This document shows, in pieces, positions 46,788-56,825 of a stretch of DNA of 64,000 nucleotides. The stretch's first letter is position 1. Each line of letters begins with the position of its first letter. The DNA is from Nocardia mangyaensis (lineage in GTDB: Bacteria > Actinomycetota > Actinomycetes > Mycobacteriales > Mycobacteriaceae), in NCBI RefSeq assembly GCF_001886715.1, contig NZ_CP018082.1, positions 1,488,001-1,552,000 on the forward strand, written 5' to 3'. Below the pieces are notes generated by a model, which saw only the letters and a list, made by a program, of their open reading frames with translations, ran no database searches and was not told where the DNA came from. Made by a program: the position numbers and the translations under genes.

Positions 46788-47561
46788 ATGCCCACTGCGC
46801 AGGAACTCGTCGAAACCGACCCTGTTTCCGAGCCGAAGAAGTGGGCCGCCGAAGCGCTGGGCACCTTCATCCTGGTGATCTGTGGTCTCGGCACGCTGGT
46901 GCTCGCCGGTGATCGGGTCGGCGCGCTCGGCGTCGCCTTCGCGTTCGGGCTCACGCTGATGTTCCTGGTGTACGCGATCGGGCCGATCTCGGGCTGCCAC
47001 GTCAATCCGGCGGTCACCCTCGGACAGTTGCTGCTCGGCCGGATCAGCGCGGTCGGCGCCGCCGGGTACGTGATCGCCCAGCTGATCGGCGCCTTCCTGG
47101 CGGGGCTGGTGCTGTTCGCGCTGGCCAAGAACTTGCCCTCCTACGACCGGGGCGTCGACGGGCTCGGCGCCAATGGCTGGGGCGCGCACAGCCCTTCGGC
47201 GCTGACCGGTCCGCTGGGCGAGGCCGTCCTGCAGAACGGATACGGCCTGGCGGCCACCATCATCATCGAGGTGATGCTGACCGCGCTGCTGGTGTTCGTG
47301 GTGCTGGCCTCCACCGACCAGATCTCCGACGTGCCGCTGGCCGGACTCTCGATCGGTGTCACGCTCACGGTGATCTACCTGGTCTCCCTGCCGATCGACA
47401 ACACCTCGGTCAACCCGGCACGCAGCCTCGCGGTCGCGCCGTATCAGGACGGGGCGATGGCGCAGGTGTGGGCGTTCGTGGTGTTCCCGCTGATCGGTGG
47501 GGCGCTCGGCGCGCTGGTGTACGGCCTGGTGTTCGGGCGCTCGCGCGACCCGCACACCTAG
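46788..47561 (+). CDS. Aquaporin (MIP family channel)
   Basis: The 257-residue product is a six-helix membrane channel for water or small neutral solutes. The two half-helix motifs are HVNPAVT and SVNPARS. The second NPA loop arginine is present, and the narrow-pore residues look AqpZ-like, favouring water over glycerol. GAAAGAGGTGG lies nine bases before the ATG. It is separated by 69 bases from the transglutaminase-like gene and converges on the PemK/MazF-fold gene. M. tuberculosis has no obvious aquaporin at this place, so it is an addition to the conserved order. Confidence 0.92.
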   Translation: MPTAQELVETDPVSEPKKWAAEALGTFILVICGLGTLVLAGDRVGALGVAFAFGLTLMFLVYAIGPISGCHVNPAVTLGQLLLGRISAVGAAGYVIAQLIGAFLAGLVLFALAKNLPSYDRGVDGLGANGWGAHSPSALTGPLGEAVLQNGYGLAATIIIEVMLTALLVFVVLASTDQISDVPLAGLSIGVTLTVIYLVSLPIDNTSVNPARSLAVAPYQDGAMAQVWAFVVFPLIGGALGALVYGLVFGRSRDPHT

Positions 47562-47573
47562 GCCGTGACCCGG

Positions 47574-48125
47574 TCAGCTCCAGCTGTATTCGGCGACCAG
47601 GCGGTGCGCGACCAGGTCGAAGGTCTTGCGCTCGACGATCGCGCCCTCGCGACGGATGCCGTCCTCCGGCACGTCGATCACCCGGTCCAGCCGCACCCAG
47701 CTGGCCCGGCCCGCGTTGTCCCACGGGCCCGAGCCGATGCCGACCCAGTTGTGGTCGTGCGCGCGTTCGGGTTTCGACGACAGCATCAGCCCGAGCAGGG
47801 TCTTGCGGTCGCGCCCGACCACCAGCACCGGCCGATCCTTGCCATTGGTCGGGTCCTCCTCGAAGGGAACCCAGGTCCAGACGATCTCCCCGGGATCGGC
47901 GCGCCCGTCCAGTTGCGGGCAGTAGACGATCTGACGGGCGCGGTGGGCGGTGGGGACGGGCGTGGACGCGGTCGGGCGCACCGCGACGGCCGGTCCCGGC
48001 TTGGTCGCCAGGGCCCCCACCAGCTTCTCCAGCAGCCGCGGGCCCTGCTTGCGCACGATCTTCGGGCCCTGTTCCTTGGCGATCACGCCGAGCTGCTTGC
48101 CGAGTGTGTTCCAACTGCTGGCCAT
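47574..48125 (-). CDS. PemK/MazF-fold protein, single gene without antitoxin
   Basis: The 183-residue product has an N-terminal helical/basic part (KQLGVIAKEQGPKIVRKQGP) and a C-terminal PemK/MazF-type beta-barrel. That barrel carries EIVWTWVPFEEDPTNGKDRP, LVVGRDRKTLLGLMLSS and a terminal helix. Active toxins of this fold cut RNA, but no antitoxin-like small gene is next to it, and its place beside lepA is shared with Rv2405 of M. tuberculosis. It may be a domesticated housekeeping protein. The ATG at 48125 follows TATATT (minus strand, 48132-48137) by six bases. Confidence 0.75.
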   Translation of the reverse strand: MASSWNTLGKQLGVIAKEQGPKIVRKQGPRLLEKLVGALATKPGPAVAVRPTASTPVPTAHRARQIVYCPQLDGRADPGEIVWTWVPFEEDPTNGKDRPVLVVGRDRKTLLGLMLSSKPERAHDHNWVGIGSGPWDNAGRASWVRLDRVIDVPEDGIRREGAIVERKTFDLVAHRLVAEYSWS

Positions 48126-48230
48126 CCTTGAAATATAACGGGGACCCACGCAACAGTGCACCGGTGACGGAGCCGGGAATCCGGCCATGGGACGATGGAC
48201 CGAGTTCGCCGATACCCCTCGAGGAGTGGA

Positions 48231-50081
<1,851 letters not shown>

Positions 50082-50092
50082 GCAGGACCCAG

Positions 50093-50122
50093 CTCAGGCG
50101 CCGGTGTTCACCGGCGCCTGAG
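50093..50122. terminator. Bidirectional hairpin between lepA and the sensor kinase gene
   Basis: CTCAGGCGCCGGTG and CACCGGCGCCTGAG form a perfect 14-bp stem with a two-base loop. It begins 12 bases after the lepA stop and overlaps the last codons and stop of the kinase gene on the other strand. There is no T-tract on either side. Confidence 0.7.
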
Positions 50123-51368
50123 CCATGTGCACGCGCAGGCGGACACCGCCCAGCGGGCTGTGCTCGAGTTCGGCGGTGCCGGCATGTAGTTCGGCCTGCT
50201 GACGCACCAGTGCCAGGCCGAGACCGGAACCGGGCGAGCCGGGCCGCTTGGCGAAACGGTCGAAAGCGGTGGGGGACAGGTGTTCCGGGATGCCGGAGCC
50301 GTTGTCGTCGATGGTGATCTCGATGTTGTCGGCGTCCGCGCGCGCCGCCACCGTGACCTCGGTGGCGTGCCCGTGATGGACCGCGTTGCTGACGGCATTG
50401 GTCACGATCAGCATGATCCCGCCGGGCAGCCCGGTCATCGGGACCGGTTCGCAGGCGGTCAGGCTGATGTCGACTTCCGGCTGAGCGCGCCGGGCGTTCT
50501 GCACGGCCCGATCCAGCGTCTCGCACAGCTCGAACGATTCGAAGGCGCCCTGGTCGGTGAGTTCGTCCACGGCGAGTCGTTCCAGATCGGTCAGGGTGTG
50601 CTCGATCTGGCGTTCGGCCGCGAGCACGTCGGCCAGCACCGCGCCACGCTGCTCGGCGGGCAGTTCCGTCCCGGCGAGCACCTGGAGATCGGTGCGCAGG
50701 GCGGTGAGCGGGGTGCGCAGTTCGTGCGCGCAGACTGCGGCGAAATCGCGGGCGCCCGCCAGCGCCTGCCTGGTCTCGCCGTGTGCGGTGTCCAGGCGTG
50801 CCAGCATCCGGTTGATCGCGTCGGACAATTCCTCGGCTTCTCGTGCGCCACGTCCGGACAGCGGCGGCAACTCGTCGAGGGTGTCGATCTCCTGGGTGGC
50901 GTTGGCGAGTCTGCGCAGCGGGCGCGCGGCGAATCCGGCCAGCACCCAACCCAATCCGGCCGCGACGAGCACCCCGCCGACGCCGATACCGAGACCGATC
51001 AGCTGGCTGCGGGTGATCGCGGCTTCGACCAGGTCGCGATCGGGATCGAGCCGGACCAGCAGGCCCGGCGCGCCCTGCACCGGCGCGAGCGCGGTGTCCA
51101 CGGGGGTGAAAGGCACCGTGATCGTGGTGGACGGGTCGGGTGTCGCGGGGCGCGGCGGTGCCGAAAGTGGTGCGCCCGGAACGTCATCGGCGCGCTGGGC
51201 AACTTGTACCCGCATCGTCGACACCGTCTGATCGAACTGGCGCGAGCCGGCCACCTTCAGCAGCGCGGCGTAGGTGAGCCCGAGGGTGATCGCCACCAGC
51301 GCGGCCACCACGGCCGACACCACGGCAACCCGCATGCGCAACGACCACGAACCACGCGCCGCGCTCAC
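50094..51368 (-). CDS. Sensor histidine kinase, PrrB-like
   Basis: The 424-residue product has a transmembrane segment at 13-36, an extracytoplasmic sensor part rich in Pro, a second membrane segment at about 122-145, a HAMP linker and the kinase core. The phosphorylated His is H215 in CAHELRTPL. The ATP-binding motifs are [18 protein letters not shown] and GSGLGLAL. Its partner regulator gene overlaps its start by four bases. Layout and sequence resemble PrrB of mycobacteria; I leave the symbol open because paralogues are common. Confidence 0.92.
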   Translation of the reverse strand: MSAARGSWSLRMRVAVVSAVVAALVAITLGLTYAALLKVAGSRQFDQTVSTMRVQVAQRADDVPGAPLSAPPRPATPDPSTTITVPFTPVDTALAPVQGAPGLLVRLDPDRDLVEAAITRSQLIGLGIGVGGVLVAAGLGWVLAGFAARPLRRLANATQEIDTLDELPPLSGRGAREAEELSDAINRMLARLDTAHGETRQALAGARDFAAVCAHELRTPLTALRTDLQVLAGTELPAEQRGAVLADVLAAERQIEHTLTDLERLAVDELTDQGAFESFELCETLDRAVQNARRAQPEVDISLTACEPVPMTGLPGGIMLIVTNAVSNAVHHGHATEVTVAARADADNIEITIDDNGSGIPEHLSPTAFDRFAKRPGSPGSGLGLALVRQQAELHAGTAELEHSPLGGVRLRVHMAQAPVNTGA

Positions 51369-52057
51369 GGCTGGTCCCGCAGCACGAAACCGACCCCGCG
51401 CACCGTGTGCACGACCCGCGCGACGCCCTCGGCCTCGAGCTTGCGGCGCAGGTAGGAGACGAACACGTCGACCACATTGGTGTCGGTGGCGAAGTCGTAG
51501 CCCCAGACCGCGGCCAGGATCTGCTCGCGGCCGAGCACGATGCCCCTGTTGTCGGCCAGCATCGCCAGCAGTTCGAACTCCCGCTTGGTGAGCTCGACCG
51601 GTTGCCCGCCAGAGCGCACCCGATGGCCGGTGAGATCGATCACCACCTCGCCCACCTGGACCGTGCGGCCCGGCGGCGCGGCGGTCACCGGTCGACGCCG
51701 CAGCAGGGCGCGCAGCCGGGCGACGAGCTCGCCCAGATCGAACGGTTTGGTCAGGTAGTCGTCGGCGCCGCGTTCCAGGGCCGCGATCCGGTCGGTCACC
51801 GCGCTGCGGGCGCTGAGCACGCAGATGGGGATGTCGTTGTCCATCGCCCGCAGGGCGGTGACCACGCCGACGCCGTCGAGCTCGGGCATGTTCACATCGA
51901 GCACCATGGCGTCGGGGGCGGCCGACCGCACCAGGGCGAGGGCTTGCGCGCCGTCACCCGCGGTGATCACGTCGAAGCCGGAGAGTTCCAGGCCGCGACG
52001 CAGTGACGCCAGCACGCGGACCTCGTCGTCGACGACCAAGATCTGCTGTCCGGTCAT
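51365..52057 (-). CDS. OmpR-family response regulator, PrrA-like
   Basis: The 230-residue product has a receiver domain, with the phospho-acceptor D54 in [12 protein letters not shown] and the conserved K104 in YLTKPFD. A winged-helix DNA-binding domain follows ([12 protein letters not shown], then [20 protein letters not shown]). The sequence is very close to remembered PrrA of M. tuberculosis, including [10 protein letters not shown]. It is read after the small secreted protein and before the sensor kinase. A pair of direct repeats at 52554-52570 in front of the unit may be its own binding site. Confidence 0.92.
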   Translation of the reverse strand: MTGQQILVVDDEVRVLASLRRGLELSGFDVITAGDGAQALALVRSAAPDAMVLDVNMPELDGVGVVTALRAMDNDIPICVLSARSAVTDRIAALERGADDYLTKPFDLGELVARLRALLRRRPVTAAPPGRTVQVGEVVIDLTGHRVRSGGQPVELTKREFELLAMLADNRGIVLGREQILAAVWGYDFATDTNVVDVFVSYLRRKLEAEGVARVVHTVRGVGFVLRDQP

Positions 52058-52092
52058 CTGCTCACCCTAGTGCGATCCATCGGCTGTCCTGC

Positions 52093-52476
52093 TCAGCGCG
52101 TATGCGGCGGGAACGCCAGGGCCAGGGTGCCCGGCACGGCGGGCTGGGCCGGGACCGCCCCGGCCGGATCGATCCGGGTGCACTCGGCGCCGTCCAGCGG
52201 CGGACCGGGCACCGGCGGCCGGTCCTGGATGCCCTGCTCCACGGGCAGCGCGGGCTGGACCCGCTCGGCGGGCACGGTGCGCTGGAAGCGGACCTGCGGC
52301 GGCGGTACGCCATCGCCCGGTGCGCCGCAGAGGATGATCGTTCGATCGTGGCCGCTCTCGACCGAGGTGATGGTCGGCGCGGCCGTCGCGGTACCGGCGA
52401 CGGTGCCGGTGATCAAGGCGACACCGCCGAGCAGTGCCGCGGCGCGGATGCGGCGGTGGTTGGCGAATGCGGTCAT
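52093..52476 (-). CDS. Small secreted protein upstream of the two-component genes
   Basis: The 127-residue product has a signal peptide (basic RRIR, then AAALLGGVALITGTVAGT, cut near ATAA-PT). The mature part is Pro- and Val-rich with two cysteines (LCG, ECT). No family is recognised. CGAGGAGA eight bases upstream supports the ATG at 52476. Its stop is 35 bases before the response regulator start, so the three genes may form one transcript. The protein could provide the input to the sensor kinase; that is inference. Confidence 0.7.
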   Translation of the reverse strand: MTAFANHRRIRAAALLGGVALITGTVAGTATAAPTITSVESGHDRTIILCGAPGDGVPPPQVRFQRTVPAERVQPALPVEQGIQDRPPVPGPPLDGAECTRIDPAGAVPAQPAVPGTLALAFPPHTR

Positions 52477-52553
52477 GTGGGTCTCCTCGAGAATCGTGTC
52501 CGCCGACCCGCTCGGTCGGCGAAACCGACGCTAAGCAGCCGATCTTCACGCTC

Positions 52554-52571
52554 CGTTGAGCAATCGTTAGA
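52554..52571. promoter_or_regulatory. Direct repeats in front of the secreted protein-regulator-kinase unit
   Basis: CGTTGAG (52554-52560) and CGTTAGAG (52565-52572) repeat with an 11-base period, the spacing expected for two OmpR-family monomers on one face of the helix. They lie 78-96 bases upstream of the secreted protein start, in the 215-base divergent region shared with the repeat protein gene. Confidence 0.35.
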
Positions 52572-52691
52572 GTTCTCTTGGGATCCGGTCCCCCTGATTC
52601 CACCGGCTCGCCGAAAGGTGTTGTTCGCCATAAGGTGAGTGCCGACCGTTCTGATCGAAATGACAGTTCGGCATTCCGGAATTAGTGTTGG

Positions 52692-54971
52692 ATGGTTCTC
52701 ACTTCCGCCTCGATCGTGGTGGGGACCTACATCGATGCGAGTGTTGGAGCTTGGATGACGCGTGATCTGCCTTTCGATGACGGTGCCGCACGCGCAGAAG
52801 GCCCTGACACGGCCTACAAGGTCGCCAACGGTGTCGCCCGGGTGGCCAGGGCGGGTGCCTATGTGACCGGCGGCGCACTGGTCGCCGCCAACGGCACCAC
52901 GCCCGAGCGCGAGCAGGGCACCAGCAATGCCGACAGCCGCTACGCGGGCTGGTCGTCGCAGACGGTGCCCGCCGATCCGAGCCCGGATGCGCCGAGCCCG
53001 GTCATCACCTTCCCCGACCTCGCCGCCGAGCCCGAGCCCTTCCCGGTGCAGCCGCACACCCCGTTCGGCACCCGCCCCGGCGCCGAGGACGACCTGGCCA
53101 TGGTCAGCCGCTCCACCGAGTCCGAATGGCGACCGGAGATCCCCGGCTCCGACGGTGAGCGCGACTTCCGGATCCCCGGTAGCGACGACAACTCCACAGG
53201 CATCGGCATCCCGTCCTACCCGCAATCGCCGGGCCTCGGCTTCGACGACTCGTTCGGCCGGCCCGGTGCCGACCAGGACGGCGGCATCGGCCTGCCGGGT
53301 GGTGGTCACGGCGGTATCGGTATCCCCGGTTTCGATGGTCTGCCCGGCAACGGTATCGGCATTCCCGGTTTCGATGGTCTGCCCGGCCAGGGCATCGGCC
53401 TTCCCGGTTTCGACGGCATCGGTGTGCCCGGCGCGACCAACCCCGGTGATCTGGTGGCCGGACCCAACTCCCCCGATGGGCTGTTCAACGGCATCGGCGA
53501 TGTCGGCGGCCTGTTCGACGGCTTCGGCGCCATGGTGACCACCGACTGGCAGATCGACATGCACGCGGGCCTCGACGGCGTGTGGTTCACCTCGCAGATG
53601 AAGGTCGATGTCCAGGTCGGCAAGGTCGGCGACCAGCTCGACGACTACGGCAAGTGGCTCGGCGACGGCCTGCGCGTCCCCGGTGACACCGGCGCGCGCG
53701 CCGGCCTGGATTCCGTCGGTCCCGGTGCCTCCTCGCCCGCCGACGCCGGTCTCGGCACGCCATCGTCCACTGGCCCGAGCCTGCCCGGCTCCGGCTCTCC
53801 GTCGGATGGCCCGAGCTTGCCGGGCTCGTCGTCGGGTGCTCCGGGCCTGCCTGGTTCGTCCTCCTCGGGCGGTCCGGGTCTGCCCGGCTCTTCGTCGCAG
53901 GCTGGTCCGAACTTGCCCGGTGCGTCCGCTCCGGCTGGTCCGAGCCTGCCCGGTGCGCCCGCTCCCGTGATCGCGGCGCCCGCCCCCCTTGCACCGGCGC
54001 CCGCCCCGGTTCCGGCTCCGGTCGCGCCCGCCCCGATCGCGCCGCCGCCCGCCCCCGTGGCGCCCGCCCCGGTCGCGGTCGCCCCGCCCGTGGTCGCCGC
54101 GACGCCGCTGCAAACCACCATCCAGCCCGACGCCGCGTCCACCCCGATCGCCAATGTGCTGAGCACCCCCGCCGTGTCCCCGCTGACCGCGCCCGCCGCC
54201 GCGGTGCCAGGTCTGTTCGCGCCGGCCACACCGGCGGAACCCGTTGTGCTGCCCGATCTTTCCGATAGCGGCTCCTCCACCCCGTCGACCGTGCCGGGCA
54301 CCGGTGGGTCCACGGCACCCACCGTCGACATCACCACCGCGCCCACGGTGACGCTGCCCGGCCTGCCCTCGGCGACCGCACCGTCGACGCCCGGCGTGAC
54401 CAAGCCGGAACTCACGGTGCCGCCGACGGTCATCACCACGCCGACTACTGGTGGCACCACGCCGACTACTGGTGGCACCACGCCGACTACTGGTGGCACC
54501 ACGCCGACCACCGGGGGCACCACGCCGACCACCGGGGACACCACGCCCGGCACCGACATCACCACTCCGGGCGGTACCGGCGGCGTCACGACCCAGCCGA
54601 CCGCGCCGAGCACCCCCACCGTCGACGTCCCGACCCCGACGGCGCCCCAGCCGACCGCCACCCAGCCCACCGTGGCGCCCCAGCCGACGATGACGGTCCA
54701 GCCGACCGCGTCGGTCCCCACGCAGCAGCCCACCGTCCCGACCGTCGACGCGCCGACCGTCGTCACCCCGCCGCCGGCGGTCACCGTGCCGACCACTCAG
54801 GCCCCGGTGAAACCGCCGGTCATCGAGACCAAGCCGATCGCCGGCGAGTTCGATCAGCACCACGGCGTCTACCATGGCGTCTCGGCCGGACTGTTCGATT
54901 CGGGGCTCGGTGGCGCCGATCTGGGAAGCGCTGTGTTTCCCACCGAGCATCCTGGGTACGACTTCGTCTAG
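52692..54971 (+). CDS. Large Gly/Pro/Thr-rich repeat protein in iniB position
   Basis: The frame from the ATG at 52692 gives 759 residues; an ATG at 52755 (MTRDLPFDDG) is an equally possible start. A short N-terminal part (residues 22-70) is followed by three copies of GIGIPGFDGLPG-like repeats, a globular piece near residue 280-320 (TTDWQIDMHAGLDGVWF), PGLPGSSS repeats, an Ala-Pro tract, five identical-length PTTGGTT repeats and a C-terminus HHGVYHGVSAGLFDSGLGG. It directly precedes an iniA-like gene, as IniB does in mycobacteria, and shares the low-complexity style but no clear homology. A cell-envelope structural role is inferred. Confidence 0.65.
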   Translation: MVLTSASIVVGTYIDASVGAWMTRDLPFDDGAARAEGPDTAYKVANGVARVARAGAYVTGGALVAANGTTPEREQGTSNADSRYAGWSSQTVPADPSPDAPSPVITFPDLAAEPEPFPVQPHTPFGTRPGAEDDLAMVSRSTESEWRPEIPGSDGERDFRIPGSDDNSTGIGIPSYPQSPGLGFDDSFGRPGADQDGGIGLPGGGHGGIGIPGFDGLPGNGIGIPGFDGLPGQGIGLPGFDGIGVPGATNPGDLVAGPNSPDGLFNGIGDVGGLFDGFGAMVTTDWQIDMHAGLDGVWFTSQMKVDVQVGKVGDQLDDYGKWLGDGLRVPGDTGARAGLDSVGPGASSPADAGLGTPSSTGPSLPGSGSPSDGPSLPGSSSGAPGLPGSSSSGGPGLPGSSSQAGPNLPGASAPAGPSLPGAPAPVIAAPAPLAPAPAPVPAPVAPAPIAPPPAPVAPAPVAVAPPVVAATPLQTTIQPDAASTPIANVLSTPAVSPLTAPAAAVPGLFAPATPAEPVVLPDLSDSGSSTPSTVPGTGGSTAPTVDITTAPTVTLPGLPSATAPSTPGVTKPELTVPPTVITTPTTGGTTPTTGGTTPTTGGTTPTTGGTTPTTGDTTPGTDITTPGGTGGVTTQPTAPSTPTVDVPTPTAPQPTATQPTVAPQPTMTVQPTASVPTQQPTVPTVDAPTVVTPPPAVTVPTTQAPVKPPVIETKPIAGEFDQHHGVYHGVSAGLFDSGLGGADLGSAVFPTEHPGYDFV
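54438..54542 (+). repeat. Five tandem 21-bp units
   Basis: The unit ACGCCGACTACTGGTGGCAC C (21 bases, encoding TPTTGGT) occurs five times in a row. The first three copies are identical, and the last two have ACCACCGGGG in place of ACTACTGGTG. Identity at the DNA level, including rare ACT codons, points to recent expansion. Confidence 0.9.
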
Positions 54972-55004
54972 TCCCTGCGTCTCGGCCGGGTACACGCAAG
55001 GAGA

Positions 55005-56819
55005 GTGAGGACAGGTTTGTCTGCCGCAGCCGGACTGCAGGCCGCGACGGTGAAGCATCCGGATGTGATGGCCCCGGTCGTGTCTCTCGTCGACGAACTG
55101 CGGGAACTGGTTCGCTCGGGCGGCCGCGACGACCTCGATGCCCGCCTCGGCATGGTGCGAGCCCGGCTCAGCGACCCCCGCGTGCGGCTGGTCGTCGTCG
55201 GTGAACCGCAGGCCGGGATGAGCACGCTGGTCAACAGCATGGTCGGCAGCCCGGTCAGCGCGACCGACGGCAAGCCCAGTGTCCCCGTGATCGTCGAATA
55301 CGGCGCCGCGCCGAGCGCGACCCTGGTGAAATCGGCCCAGCGCGGCCGGGTCGAACGGGTGCCCGTCGACCCGCTCAACCCAGGGCCCGCGCTGACCGCC
55401 CTCGGTGTGCTGCGTGCCGAATTCGCGCAGCCGAGCCCCCTGCTGGCCGACGGCCTGGTGGTGATGGACGCACCAGGACCCACTACCCACGAGGGCGCGG
55501 CCTGGTCGATGATCGCCGCCGCCGACGTCGTCCTCTACGCCACCGACGCCGCCGCCGAACTGACCGAAGCCCAGCTGGACTATCTACGTCGCGTCGAGCA
55601 GGTGTGCCCCTCGGTGGTCTGCGTGCTCACCAAGATCGACCGCAACCCGCACTGGTCACTGACCCAGCGACGCAACCGCGCCCTGCTCGACGGTGCCGGG
55701 CTGAACTTCGCGGTCGCCCCGGTCTCTGCCCTGCTGCACCGGCAGGCCGACGAGACCGGCGATCAGCAGCGCGACATCGAGTCCGGGGTGCCCCAGCTCA
55801 TCGACCACCTGCAGGAATACGTGGTCGCCCAGGCCGACTCGGTCGCGATCGCGGCCGCGGTGCGCGACATCGCCCTGGTCACCGACCAGCTCACCGTCAC
55901 CCTGCGCGCCGAAGTCGAGACCCTGCGCGATCCGCGTCGGCGGGCCGAGATCACCCAGCGCCTGGCCGCCGCCCGCGCCGAGGCCGATCAGTTGCGCCAG
56001 CGCACCGCCACCTGGCAGGTCACCCTGGTCGACGGCGGCGCCGAGCTCAACGCCGATATCGAACACGATCTGCGGCATCGGCTGCGCAGCCTGGTCCGCG
56101 AGGCCGAGGCCGAGATCACGCGCACCGATCCGGCGCACAAGTGGACCGAGTTCGCCACCGAACTCGACGCGCGGATCTGCGAGGCGGTCGAGGAGAACTT
56201 CGTGATGGCGCACTATCGCGCCGTCGAACTCTCCGAACAGGTCGCCGCGAAGTTCCCGCCGCACAATCGAACCCCACCGCTGCCCGAACTGCGCCTGACC
56301 AATCCCGGCGAGGTGCTCGAACCGGTCCAGTCACTGGAGACACTGGAAAGCGCCAAAGCCAGTATCGGACAACAGGCGCTGTCGGCCTTGCGCGGCTCCT
56401 ACGGCGGCATTCTGATGGTCGGTCTGGCCACCAGCCTGCTCGGCATGTCGCTCGTCAACTGGTACTCCGCGGGTGCGGGGGTGCTGCTCGGCGTGAACGC
56501 CCTGTGGGACGACCGCCGCAGCCGCAAACAGCGCAGGCAAGCCGAGGCCAAGGTCGCCGTCGCGCGGCTGGCCGACGACGTGATCTTCCAGGTGGGCAAG
56601 GAATCCCGCAACCGCCTGCGCACCCTGCAGCGCGTGCTGCGTGACCACTACACCGAGATCGCCGCCGAGGTCTCGCGCACCGCCGACGAGGCACTGCGCG
56701 CCGCCGAGGAGACCGGCCTGCGCTATGGCGACCAGCGTGAACTGCGCATCACCGAGATCGACGCGGGCCTGCGCACCCTGGCCGGGCTGCGGGAACGGGC
56801 CCAGCGGCTCACCCGCTGA
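55005..56819 (+). CDS. IniA-like dynamin-family protein with altered P-loop
   Basis: The 604-residue product matches mycobacterial IniA, a bacterial dynamin involved in membrane maintenance and the isoniazid response. Shared features are RLSDPRVRLVVVG, APSPLLADGLVVMDAPG, VLTKIDRNPHW and the membrane-dipping segment LRGSYGGILMVGLATSLLGM. G3 (DAPG) and G4 (TKID) are intact, but Walker A reads G66-EPQA-G71-M72-S73: the invariant lysine is replaced by methionine. The GTG at 55005 abuts the AAGGAG sequence, so the TTG at 55017 may be the true start. The gene follows the repeat protein by 33 bases. Confidence 0.85.
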   Translation: MRTGLSAAAGLQAATVKHPDVMAPVVSLVDELRELVRSGGRDDLDARLGMVRARLSDPRVRLVVVGEPQAGMSTLVNSMVGSPVSATDGKPSVPVIVEYGAAPSATLVKSAQRGRVERVPVDPLNPGPALTALGVLRAEFAQPSPLLADGLVVMDAPGPTTHEGAAWSMIAAADVVLYATDAAAELTEAQLDYLRRVEQVCPSVVCVLTKIDRNPHWSLTQRRNRALLDGAGLNFAVAPVSALLHRQADETGDQQRDIESGVPQLIDHLQEYVVAQADSVAIAAAVRDIALVTDQLTVTLRAEVETLRDPRRRAEITQRLAAARAEADQLRQRTATWQVTLVDGGAELNADIEHDLRHRLRSLVREAEAEITRTDPAHKWTEFATELDARICEAVEENFVMAHYRAVELSEQVAAKFPPHNRTPPLPELRLTNPGEVLEPVQSLETLESAKASIGQQALSALRGSYGGILMVGLATSLLGMSLVNWYSAGAGVLLGVNALWDDRRSRKQRRQAEAKVAVARLADDVIFQVGKESRNRLRTLQRVLRDHYTEIAAEVSRTADEALRAAEETGLRYGDQRELRITEIDAGLRTLAGLRERAQRLTR

Positions 56820-56825
56820 GCGTGC

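Noticed and set aside
47574..48125. A MazEF-type toxin-antitoxin module
   Set aside because: Only the toxin-fold protein is present. The upstream 105 bases to lepA are a divergent promoter region without an antitoxin gene.
52473..55490. A 1005-codon minus-strand open frame opposite the repeat protein
   Set aside because: It mirrors the Gly/Pro/Thr repeats of the plus-strand gene, which has a sensible neighbour order. The antisense product is only repeats of Arg and Gly.
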